Assembly (NCBI RefSeq): GCF_028858535.1
Contig: NZ_JAPMOU010000029.1
Coordinates: forward strand, 1-64,000
Source of the DNA: Spartinivicinus poritis
GTDB taxonomy: Bacteria > Pseudomonadota > Gammaproteobacteria > Pseudomonadales > Zooshikellaceae
Reading direction: 5' to 3'
DNA length: 64,000 bases
Under the pieces are notes generated by a model that saw nothing but the letters and a program-made list of their open reading frames with translations, was not told where the DNA came from and searched no databases. This document shows positions 56,491 through 64,000 of the stretch, piece after piece. Position numbers and translations under genes: made by a program. Position 1 is the first letter of the stretch. Every line of letters starts with the position of its first letter.

Positions 56491-58200
56491 CTACGGGCCC
56501 ATTAATGCATCATTTAACTGAAAACCGTAAATCAAAATAAGACCAATGATGCCAGTTACAATTAGGTAGTAGGCTGTTGGAATAGCGGTTTTTCGCAAGG
56601 TTGCCCCTTCGCGCCCTAAAAGTCCAACCGTTGCTGAGGCTGCGACTACATTGTGGATAGCAATCATATTTCCTGCTGCCGCCCCAACTGCTTGAAGTGC
56701 GATAATGACTACACTGGAGATTGTTAGTGCTTGGGCTGCTTCATACTGAAACTGACTAAACATCATATTAGAAACTGTATTAGATCCAGCAATGAAAGCA
56801 CCTAAAGCACCAACAGTAGCACTTAACGCGGGAAATGCAGAACCCACTAGGTTAGCCACATAATTAGCTGCTGTTACTGGCATGCTTGCCAAGTCTGCGC
56901 CATTGACACCTGAATTAATAAAAATACGTACCATAGGAATAGTAAATATTAAAACAAAGCCTGCACCGACTAGTGTTTTACTGGATTCACTGAAAGCATT
57001 TACTAAAGGCCTGCTACCAGCTGAAGGCTTTGCACTTTTAGTTTGAAGAAAAGCAGCTATTAAAGCGACAAAAACTAAAATGCCACCGGGTAAATAGAGG
57101 GGTTGAATAACTGTACTGATGCCAACTTCACCAAGAATATGATTAAAATCAAGACTGACACTTTGTAAGAAGCTTTTAAACTCTGTGCTAACCCGGCTAA
57201 CTACCAGAATAACCGCTAACAATACATAAGGTGTCCAGGCTTTTGTTAGACTCATCGGCTTTGTGTTTTCATCCAGATTTATTTTTAGCGAGCCTAACCA
57301 CTCTTTAGGCCATTTGTCTTCTGTTTCGAAATCCCATTGCTGCTTGGGCACCAAAAAGCCTTTTTTGGCAGCTGTTACCACAATAGCTAAACTCACCAGG
57401 CCGCCAATCAACGATGGAAATTCAGCGCCAAGGAACACGCCAGTTAGCGCATAGGGGATAGTAAAAGCAGCACCCGCAAATAAGGCAAATGGCAGAATGC
57501 TTAATCCTTCAGTCCAGCTTTTATTTTTACCAAAAAAGCGAGTCAGCATCATCGCCATTAATACCGGTATCAAGGTGCCAACAGTTGCATGAATCAATGC
57601 GACACTTGAGGTAATTTGTTGCAGATAAATATCCCAGCTCGAGCCGTTAGCAACAAGCACTTCGCCAATTTTGTGAGTGTCGAGCCCCTTGTTAACCCCA
57701 ACAATAATTGGTGTACCCACTGCACCAAAAGAAACAGGTGTCGACTGAATCATCATGCCTATTATGACTGCTGCAAGAGCAGGGAACCCAATAGCCACCA
57801 GTAAAGGAGCGGCAATAGCAGCGGGGGTGCCAAATCCAGAAGCCCCTTCAATAAAGGAGCCGAAACACCAGGCAATAATAATGGCTTGCACACGACGGTC
57901 TGGAGAAATATCGGTAAAGCCATTGCGAATGGTAGTAATAGCGCCGGTATGCTTAAGAGTATTTAGCAAGAAAATGGCGCCAAACACAATCCATAGTACT
58001 GATACGGTAATTCCCAAGCCTTGAAAAACAGAAGCCAACACCCGGGTGCCAGACATATCCCAGAACATCACGGCAATCAAAACTGTTAAACCAAATGCAA
58101 TTGGCATAGCTTTTTTCGCGGGCCAGTTAAAGCCTATTAACAGTACGGCTGCCACTATGATGGGTGAAAAAGCCACTAGGGCTAGTAGTGCTTCACTCAT
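56491..58200 (-). CDS. lldP: L-lactate permease
   Basis: A 569-residue LctP-family transporter with about 12-14 hydrophobic helices that takes up L-lactate (and often D-lactate or glycolate) with protons. Family stretches: [31 protein letters not shown], and [20 protein letters not shown] near the end. It is the first gene of the lactate operon and has a LysR gene divergently placed upstream (58387). The next gene, lldD, lies 355 bases downstream behind a repeat block. Confidence 0.95.
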   Translation of the reverse strand: MSEALLALVAFSPIIVAAVLLIGFNWPAKKAMPIAFGLTVLIAVMFWDMSGTRVLASVFQGLGITVSVLWIVFGAIFLLNTLKHTGAITTIRNGFTDISPDRRVQAIIIAWCFGSFIEGASGFGTPAAIAAPLLVAIGFPALAAVIIGMMIQSTPVSFGAVGTPIIVGVNKGLDTHKIGEVLVANGSSWDIYLQQITSSVALIHATVGTLIPVLMAMMLTRFFGKNKSWTEGLSILPFALFAGAAFTIPYALTGVFLGAEFPSLIGGLVSLAIVVTAAKKGFLVPKQQWDFETEDKWPKEWLGSLKINLDENTKPMSLTKAWTPYVLLAVILVVSRVSTEFKSFLQSVSLDFNHILGEVGISTVIQPLYLPGGILVFVALIAAFLQTKSAKPSAGSRPLVNAFSESSKTLVGAGFVLIFTIPMVRIFINSGVNGADLASMPVTAANYVANLVGSAFPALSATVGALGAFIAGSNTVSNMMFSQFQYEAAQALTISSVVIIALQAVGAAAGNMIAIHNVVAASATVGLLGREGATLRKTAIPTAYYLIVTGIIGLILIYGFQLNDALMGP

Positions 58201-58386
58201 TGGTACTCCCTCATATACTCTTCCCGACTATAAATGGTATTTCTCCAACTAGGCTTCATCGGGAAATACTTTTTGTTGTAATGATTTTGTTAATTTTTTA
58301 TGAATTTACCCCTTTATTTTTTATGGATATAGGGAAATAATGAAAATGATTAATTCCAAAAATGACATAATCAGGGCACCTTAAAA

Positions 58387-59286
58387 GTGCGAGCAGATGA
58401 TTTAGTTTTGTTTTCTCTGGTGGTTGAGCTGGGCAGTTTTAGCAAGGCAGCAGAAGAAAGTAGCCTAACCAATTCGGTCGTTAGTAAAAGAATTGCCAAG
58501 CTGGAAGAAGAAATTGGTACCCAGCTTTTATACCGAACCACCCGGAAGCTAACACTGACAGAAGCAGGTAAGGCTTTGTTACACAGTGCAAAAAGTGTGA
58601 AGCAAGCCACTCAGGAGGCAATGGATGCAGTTTCAGGATTTGGAGAAAACGTTAGTGGTCACATTAAAATGTCAGTACCCACCATTTCTGGGGAATTGAT
58701 ATTGGCTGATGCAGTGGCTGAATTTTGTAACTTGCACCCTGGGCTGACCGTTGATATGTCTTTGGACAACCGCTTCGTTGACTTAGTGGCGGGTAGCTAT
58801 GACTTGGTTATTCGTACTGGATACTTGGAGGATTCCAGCCTGATTGCTCGCCATATACTCGACTCCCAATGGGTGGTATGTGCATCTCCTTCGTATATTG
58901 CTAAGCAGGGTAAACCCATCGAACCCATTGATCTCACCAAACATAACTGTCTTCAATATGCTTATCAAACAACAGGGGCCAGTGACTGGGAATTTAAAGG
59001 GGATAACGGCAATTACATTGTTAAAGTGGCTGGATCTTTTTCTACTGATAATGCAGCCGCGCTTCGCAAAGCAGCCCTTGGTGGGCACGGAATAGCTTAT
59101 GTGCCCCGTTGCCTGGTTTACCATGATTTTCGTAATGGCCAGCTAGTGGATATATTCCCAGAATTGGTGGGCAAAAAGCTGGGTATTTATGCGGTTTATC
59201 CTTTTACCAGACAGCCGCCGAATAAAGTAAAGCTGCTTATCGAGCATATTAGGGAAAGGTATTTAACTATCTCGCATTATTTTTAG
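58387..59286 (+). CDS. LysR-family regulator, probable control of the lactate operon
   Basis: A 299-residue LysR protein with a GTG start (58387): RADDLVLFSLVVELGSFSKA, then TNSVVSKRIAKLEEEIGTQL and a standard effector domain (HIKMSVPTISGELILADAVAE-type). It is divergent to lldP with 186 bases between them, so it most likely regulates the lactate genes. Lactate operons in Pseudomonas and E. coli are instead run by the GntR-type LldR, which is not present in this window. Confidence 0.88.
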   Translation: MRADDLVLFSLVVELGSFSKAAEESSLTNSVVSKRIAKLEEEIGTQLLYRTTRKLTLTEAGKALLHSAKSVKQATQEAMDAVSGFGENVSGHIKMSVPTISGELILADAVAEFCNLHPGLTVDMSLDNRFVDLVAGSYDLVIRTGYLEDSSLIARHILDSQWVVCASPSYIAKQGKPIEPIDLTKHNCLQYAYQTTGASDWEFKGDNGNYIVKVAGSFSTDNAAALRKAALGGHGIAYVPRCLVYHDFRNGQLVDIFPELVGKKLGIYAVYPFTRQPPNKVKLLIEHIRERYLTISHYF

Positions 59287-59290
59287 TGGC

Positions 59291-60172
59291 TTATGGCTGA
59301 CGAAACATAGTATTAATTTCAGAAAGCATCCAATCCATGATTTGACCACAACCTCTATCACGACGTTTAACGACTCCCATTGCAACAGAAAAAGAGCCAG
59401 GAATATTTTGGGTTGATAACTTTACTGACGCATTACTATACCACTCAATATTGGCCACATGTTCTGGAACTAATGCCCAGCCAATCCCTTTAATAACGAG
59501 AGAAGTAATATGGTAGTAACTATCTATATACCAATATTCTGAAGATACTGCTTTAGTTTGTCGTTTACCCATGCGCCCCCGAATAACCAGCTGTCGATAT
59601 TGATTTAGATCTGCGACAGTTGGTGCAGCAATGCTGGCTAATGGATGTGTGGAAGAAACGATCAGGGAGTGGGTTATTTGACCAATTTGCATAAATTCCA
59701 GTGAATCGGGCAACAGGCTTAAGTGAAATAAAATGCCTAAGTCCGCCTGTTGGGTTTCCACCCACTCTGCAATATCATCTTGAGAGCCATTAAGTACCGT
59801 TAGCTTTAATAAAGGAAATTGTTTAGCGACTTCCTGAAAAAAATACTCAAAAGGCTCGATAGGCATCGCTTCATCCATGGCTATTGTGAGTGATGCTTCA
59901 TTCCCACCAAGCACAGTCATTGCACGAGCTTGTAACCGCTGACATTGGACTAGCACCACTTGGGCTTCTACATACATTTCTTCCCCAGCAGGAGTAAGCA
60001 CTGGTAGACGTGCTTGACGGTTAAATAACTCAAAGCCAAGGTCAGCCTCTAAGTTGGCTATGGCGGTGCTGATACGCGATTGTGCTTTACCCAGTTTACG
60101 CGCAGCCGCAGAAAATGAACCTGCCTCTACTGATGTAACAAAGGCTTCTAGTTGGTCGAGGTTCCAGCGCAT
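59291..60172 (-). CDS. LysR-family regulator, divergent to MATE gene
   Basis: A 293-residue LysR protein: MRWNLDQLEAFVTSVEAGSF, GKAQSRISTAIANLEADLGF and a typical effector part (IEPFEYFFQEVAKQFPLLKL). It lies divergent to the MATE efflux gene with 143 bases between the starts, which makes that gene the first candidate target. It ends four bases after the preceding LysR gene; the two are convergent. Confidence 0.9.
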   Translation of the reverse strand: MRWNLDQLEAFVTSVEAGSFSAAARKLGKAQSRISTAIANLEADLGFELFNRQARLPVLTPAGEEMYVEAQVVLVQCQRLQARAMTVLGGNEASLTIAMDEAMPIEPFEYFFQEVAKQFPLLKLTVLNGSQDDIAEWVETQQADLGILFHLSLLPDSLEFMQIGQITHSLIVSSTHPLASIAAPTVADLNQYRQLVIRGRMGKRQTKAVSSEYWYIDSYYHITSLVIKGIGWALVPEHVANIEWYSNASVKLSTQNIPGSFSVAMGVVKRRDRGCGQIMDWMLSEINTMFRQP

Positions 60173-60315
60173 ATGCAGCTCCGTTTTATTAGGGCCTGCT
60201 AACAGGCTCTAGCCAATATATCCGAAAAGCGGATAGATAATAACTTTAACCTATCGTTAAATAAAGGATAATGGCACCAGTTGTGAGAAGATCAAGTTAA
60301 GATGTGTAATAAAGA

Positions 60316-61683
60316 ATGAATAGTGACTACTCGAATACTAATATTCGCCAAACCTTTTTACGTTATACCATACCCTCTGTCGTGGCCATGCTGGTCAGTG
60401 GTTTGTACCAGATTGTAGATGGCTTCTTTATCGGTCGGTTTATTGGGTTTGAGGGGCTGGCAGGCATTAACCTGATATGGCCGGTTATTTGTCTTATTTC
60501 TGCTGTTGGTGTGATGATAGGGCTAGGGTGTGGTAGCCTGATTTCAATTAATAGAGGGCAAGGTAATTTAGCGACAGCAAAGCAAACTTTATTTACCGGG
60601 ATCGGTTTGCTTTTTATGTTTGGTTTGCTAACTGTGGTGATAACATTTCTGGTAAGCCCTTCAATATTGGTAGCTCAAGGAGCCTCTCAACAAACACTGT
60701 TGTATAGTATGCAGTATGCTGAAATATGTACGTTAGGTGCGGTATTTTCTATCAGCGCAACTGCAATGCCTTTATTAATACGTAATTTAGAAAGCCCCAA
60801 AATTGCAACCAGCTTACTGATTGTTGGTGCGGTTATTAACATCATTTTGGATTATCTATTTATTGCCCAATGGCAGTGGGGGCTAAAAGGCGCTGCTCTT
60901 GCTACTGTTATTGCACAGTTGATAGTCATGGCTTGTAGTTTACTATTCTTTTTTTCTTCATATTCATCCATGAGGTTGGGGCTGTCATCATTAACATTTA
61001 GTGTTACTAGAGCAATTAAGATCACCAAGCTTGGCGCTTCTACCTTGATAATGTATTTGTATATTAGCTTTGTTGTTGCATTGCATAACTGGTTGTTTAT
61101 GAAATATGGTTCACCAGTGGATGTAGGGGCATTTGCGATAGTGGGTTATTTGATGTCCCTCTATTATTTACTTGTTGAAGGCGTGGCAGAAGGTATTCAA
61201 CCACCCGTCAGTTATTTTTTTGGTGCGAATCAAAACGATAATATTCAAAAAATACTTAAATTGGCAATTAAAGTAGTAATAGTCAGTGGTGTAATTTGGC
61301 TGTTGATGCTTAACCTGTTTCCCACAGCGATTATCAGCTTATTTAATGGAACTGATGCAGAGTTAGTCAACAAAACCCAAAATGGGGTACAGCTGCATTT
61401 ATTAACACTATTTCTTGATGGGTTCTTTGTTATTGCTACGGTTTATTTTTTAGCAATCAACCAAGGAGCAAAAGCACTAATGATATCTGTTGGCAACATG
61501 CTGGTTCAGATACCGTTCTTAATTATCTTGCCCCAATGGCTAGGGATTAATGGAATATGGCTAGCTCTACCACTTTCAAATATAGCGCTGTTTTTGATAG
61601 TAGCGCCGATGTTATGGAAAGATATACAAGAGCGGTGTAGGCAAGATCAAGCTCAACGTTTTGCTGTGGTCACTGATCTATGA
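60316..61683 (+). CDS. MATE-family efflux transporter
   Basis: The 455-residue protein has twelve hydrophobic helices and MATE hallmarks: FLRYTIPSVVAMLVSGLYQI, VDGFFIGRFIGFEGLAGINL, GCGSLISINRGQ and, in the second half, VEGVAEGIQPPVSYFFGA. It belongs to the subgroup that includes MepA and DinF-like proteins and would export drugs or metabolites against Na+ or H+. Divergent to a LysR gene that may control it. A GGGGCT/AGCCCC stem-loop follows at 61709-61722. Confidence 0.92.
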   Translation: MNSDYSNTNIRQTFLRYTIPSVVAMLVSGLYQIVDGFFIGRFIGFEGLAGINLIWPVICLISAVGVMIGLGCGSLISINRGQGNLATAKQTLFTGIGLLFMFGLLTVVITFLVSPSILVAQGASQQTLLYSMQYAEICTLGAVFSISATAMPLLIRNLESPKIATSLLIVGAVINIILDYLFIAQWQWGLKGAALATVIAQLIVMACSLLFFFSSYSSMRLGLSSLTFSVTRAIKITKLGASTLIMYLYISFVVALHNWLFMKYGSPVDVGAFAIVGYLMSLYYLLVEGVAEGIQPPVSYFFGANQNDNIQKILKLAIKVVIVSGVIWLLMLNLFPTAIISLFNGTDAELVNKTQNGVQLHLLTLFLDGFFVIATVYFLAINQGAKALMISVGNMLVQIPFLIILPQWLGINGIWLALPLSNIALFLIVAPMLWKDIQERCRQDQAQRFAVVTDL

Positions 61684-61708
61684 TGCATAAATATGCAGCT
61701 GCTGTATA

Positions 61709-61722
61709 GGGGCTTTAGCCCC
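61709..61722 (+). terminator. Short stem-loop after the MATE gene
   Basis: GGGGCT and AGCCCC pair around TT, 25 bases after the stop. Only GTTAAG follows, so a T run is lacking. Confidence 0.4.
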
Positions 61723-61856
61723 GTTAAGAAATTCTAGTCTACTTCCCATTACAGATGTTGATAGAAGAAGAGGTAAAGGGGGGCAAGATCAAGTATGCAA
61801 ATACCCAAAGTTGTAAAGGCAAAAGAAAACTGATCTAGCAAAAAATTGAAACAGGC

Positions 61857-63674
61857 TTAAAATAAGGCTAGGTTTGGAGTGTTGGTTTGGTTTTGTTGAC
61901 TAAAGTTGTGCACAAACTCTTCGAATTTGTCAACAGGCTGTGGTTTGCAATAGAAGTACCCTTGTATTAGATCGCATTTATTTGCTACTAGAAAATCACG
62001 TTGTTCTTGGGTTTCTACTCCTTCTGCAACAACTGACATATTTAAACTATGGGCCATTGCTATAATAGTTTTTACTATTGAGGCATCTTTTTCATTCTTA
62101 GTTACATTATTGATAAATGATTTATCAATTTTTAATGTTTCAAATGGGTAGTCCTTTAGATAACCTAAGGAACAGTAGCCTGTGCCAAAGTCATCAATAG
62201 CTAAACCTACATCCATTCCTCTAATTATTTCATAATCAGTATTGTTATCTTTAATGCTTTGAATAAGGGTGTCTTCCGTAATTTCTAGCTCTAACCAATG
62301 TGGGGCAATCTGATATTTCATGAAAATATCAAGTAAATGTTGTAAAACTTCTCTTTTTATAAACTCTTTGCCGGAAACATTTACTGACACTTTTATTGGT
62401 GGGAAATTTTTTTCTTGCCATATGGTTAGTTGTTGTAAAACTTGGTCACGCACCCACTTACCAATATCAATGATTAGATCACTTTTTTCTGCAATAGGAA
62501 TAAATATATTTGGTGGAATTAAACCCTTTTTGGGGTGGTTCCAACGAATTAAGGCTTCTGCTTGTGTGATTTGCTTGCTCTTATAACTTACTTTAGGCTG
62601 ATAAAAAATGGTAAATTCATCATTTTGTAGAGCAATTTTTAAATTGTTTTCTGTTTCTAACTGAATACTTGCAGCCTTATTCATACTTTCTGAAAAAAAC
62701 ATATAGCAATTACGCCCGGCGCGTTTTGCATTGTACATTGCTGTGTCAGCTTGTTGAATCAGGCCATCCGCGGTCTCACTATTTTCTTTAAATAGAGCAA
62801 TACCAATACTAGAAGTAATATGAACAGGTTGTTTATTTAAATAAACTGGAACACTAAATGATGATATAATATTTTTTGCTATATTAACTAGATCAGAGCA
62901 ATCTATAATGTTTTCAACTAACAGTGCAAATTCGTCGCCCCCAATTCGTGCTAAAATATCACTTGATCGAATAGAGCTTTTTACTCTGGTTGCAACTTCT
63001 TTTAATAAGTTGTCTCCTACACTATGGCCATAAGTGTCATTTACTTTTTTGAAATCATCTAAATCAAAGTAAAGTATTCCTATGTTTTTGTTACTTCGTT
63101 TAGCTAAAGAGATAGCATGTTGTGTATACTCTATTAACATTCGCCGATTATAAAGGCCTGTTAGCGAGTCGTAACTAGATAATTTTTTAAGCTTATCATT
63201 AGATGTTTTTAACTCTGTTGTAATTGATATTAGTTCATTGATAAGTCTGTATTTTTCTAAAGCATTTCTAACTGAAAATAACAATCGATCTGAGCCAATC
63301 TGTGGTTTGCTAAAAAAATCAGATATTTTATATTCAACTAGTAGGGAGTAAGCATCATCCAAATTGCCATGTCCAGTTAAAACAATAACAGGTTGGTTTG
63401 CATCGAGTTTTCTTATTTCTTTAAGCAATGCTATGCCATCCATTTTTGGCATTTTTAAGTCTGTTATAATAAGGTCATACTTATTTGTATCATTTTTAAT
63501 TTTATATAATGCTTCAATACCATCACATGACTGTTCTGTTATGTATTTTTCTGACATTAGTGTTTCACAAATAACTTCACGTATTAATGGTTCGTCATCA
63601 ACCACAAGTATATGAGGGTTTTCTATATTGTTATATAATTCAGATCCTTCTAGCAAATTCTGTCGGTTAGACAT
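61857..63674 (-). CDS. Response regulator with GGDEF-EAL output
   Basis: A 605-residue c-di-GMP protein: receiver domain (Asp72 in LIITDLKMPKMDG, VLTGHG, FFSKP), a coiled linker, GGDEF with intact motif at 245-249 (ARIGGDEF) and YFDLDDFKKVNDTYGH, and EAL with the motif at 373-375 (QAEALIRWNHP), LELEITEDTLI, DDFGTGYCSL and KIDKSFI. Both output domains look competent. A sensor kinase gene ends 73 bases upstream on the same strand, and is probably its phosphate donor. Confidence 0.92.
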   Translation of the reverse strand: MSNRQNLLEGSELYNNIENPHILVVDDEPLIREVICETLMSEKYITEQSCDGIEALYKIKNDTNKYDLIITDLKMPKMDGIALLKEIRKLDANQPVIVLTGHGNLDDAYSLLVEYKISDFFSKPQIGSDRLLFSVRNALEKYRLINELISITTELKTSNDKLKKLSSYDSLTGLYNRRMLIEYTQHAISLAKRSNKNIGILYFDLDDFKKVNDTYGHSVGDNLLKEVATRVKSSIRSSDILARIGGDEFALLVENIIDCSDLVNIAKNIISSFSVPVYLNKQPVHITSSIGIALFKENSETADGLIQQADTAMYNAKRAGRNCYMFFSESMNKAASIQLETENNLKIALQNDEFTIFYQPKVSYKSKQITQAEALIRWNHPKKGLIPPNIFIPIAEKSDLIIDIGKWVRDQVLQQLTIWQEKNFPPIKVSVNVSGKEFIKREVLQHLLDIFMKYQIAPHWLELEITEDTLIQSIKDNNTDYEIIRGMDVGLAIDDFGTGYCSLGYLKDYPFETLKIDKSFINNVTKNEKDASIVKTIIAMAHSLNMSVVAEGVETQEQRDFLVANKCDLIQGYFYCKPQPVDKFEEFVHNFSQQNQTNTPNLALF

Positions 63675-63747
63675 CTTATTTCCCTATATACTCTTTACAT
63701 TTGATATACAACTGTAGTTAAAGTCTATATAGTAACTACGTAAAAAG

Positions 63748-64000
63748 CTAGCATTGTTGATAAGCTGGAAGTTGGATAAGAAAGGTAGTTCCTTCGCCCT
63801 CCTTACTTTTTGCAGATAAGTTACCTCCATGACTTTTAATAATTCCATAACTAATTGATAACCCTAAACCAGTGCCTTTGCCTACTTCTTTTGTTGTAAA
63901 AAAAGGGTCAAATACTTTTTCTAAATGGGTAAGCGAAATACCCATTCCTGTATCTTCAACTTCAACTCTAATTTGGTCATTAACTTGATGAGACCTTACG
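63748..64000 (-). CDS. Sensor histidine kinase, C-terminal end (partial)
   Basis: The open frame runs in from beyond base 64000 and ends at 63748. It holds the last part of a histidine-kinase ATPase domain: VEVEDTGMGIS (D box), EKVFDPFFTTKEVGKGTGLG (F box and start of G box), LSISYGIIKSHGGNL and a final GTTFLIQLP. The DPFFTTK-x-x-GKGTGLGLS form is that of NtrB/CckA-like kinases. It precedes the REC-GGDEF-EAL gene and likely forms a two-component pair with it. Confidence 0.9.
   Translation of the reverse strand, partial: VRSHQVNDQIRVEVEDTGMGISLTHLEKVFDPFFTTKEVGKGTGLGLSISYGIIKSHGGNLSAKSKEGEGTTFLIQLPAYQQC

Overview
The window is AT-rich bacterial DNA whose genes look gammaproteobacterial. The clues are a three-gene RND pump with an OmpR/HK pair, a lactate operon in the Pseudomonas order lldP-lldD-FAD/Fe-S lactate dehydrogenase, KatG, MATE, LysR regulators and c-di-GMP proteins. 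The many signal peptides, solute-binding proteins and dispersed palindromic repeats suit a marine Oceanospirillales-type organism (Zooshikella/Spartinivicinus-like is my guess, not shown by the sequence). I see no rRNA, tRNA or CRISPR array.

Layout. 0-2.2 kb: small phage-like genes on the minus strand, two of them frameshifted, followed by two related small membrane proteins; a deleted copy of part of this cassette lies at 4.5-4.75 kb. 2.4-4.3 kb: a secreted protein and a sugar-type periplasmic binding protein. 4.8-12.9 kb: a response regulator and sensor kinase followed by an adaptor/RND pump/outer-membrane channel operon; the same 11-bp-period direct repeat stands before both units, which suggests one regulon. 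13.2-14.5 kb: a wrecked multicopper oxidase carrying a 45-bp palindrome, then a Tat-exported intradiol dioxygenase-like protein. 14.8-23.3 kb: exported Sel1, TRAP-binding, lectin/TPR and alpha/beta-hydrolase proteins separated by repeats and IS debris. 24.7-31.9 kb: a PagL-like barrel, an anthrax-EF/CyaA/ExoY-type nucleotidyl cyclase toxin, a YgiN-like enzyme, LysR, a binding protein and katG.

32.8-41.8 kb is a toxin/immunity island. A secreted FnIII/calcium-repeat protein with a perfect internal duplication precedes a 1,807-residue RHS polymorphic toxin (N-terminal C39-like domain, YD repeats, Hint domain, variable tip). The tip gene overlaps its probable immunity gene by 4 bp and is followed by an orphan colicin-DNase-type immunity gene and another small gene broken by a frameshift.

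41.9-43.2 kb encodes a protein with the motifs of thiaminase I (thiamine pyridinylase). 44-51.8 kb holds a REC-PAS-PAS-GGDEF-EAL protein, a 32-codon mini-gene with its own terminator, a LysR regulator, and a periplasmic polyamine-type binding protein followed by a hybrid histidine kinase. 52-58.2 kb is the lactate operon with a divergent LysR gene; a repeat island sits between lldP and lldD. 59.3-64 kb: a LysR/MATE divergent pair, then a REC-GGDEF-EAL protein and the end of a histidine kinase that runs off the window.

The most notable items are the cyclase toxin, the thiaminase I and the RHS toxin with its immunity cluster. All calls rest on reading the sequence and on remembered family motifs; no database search was possible.
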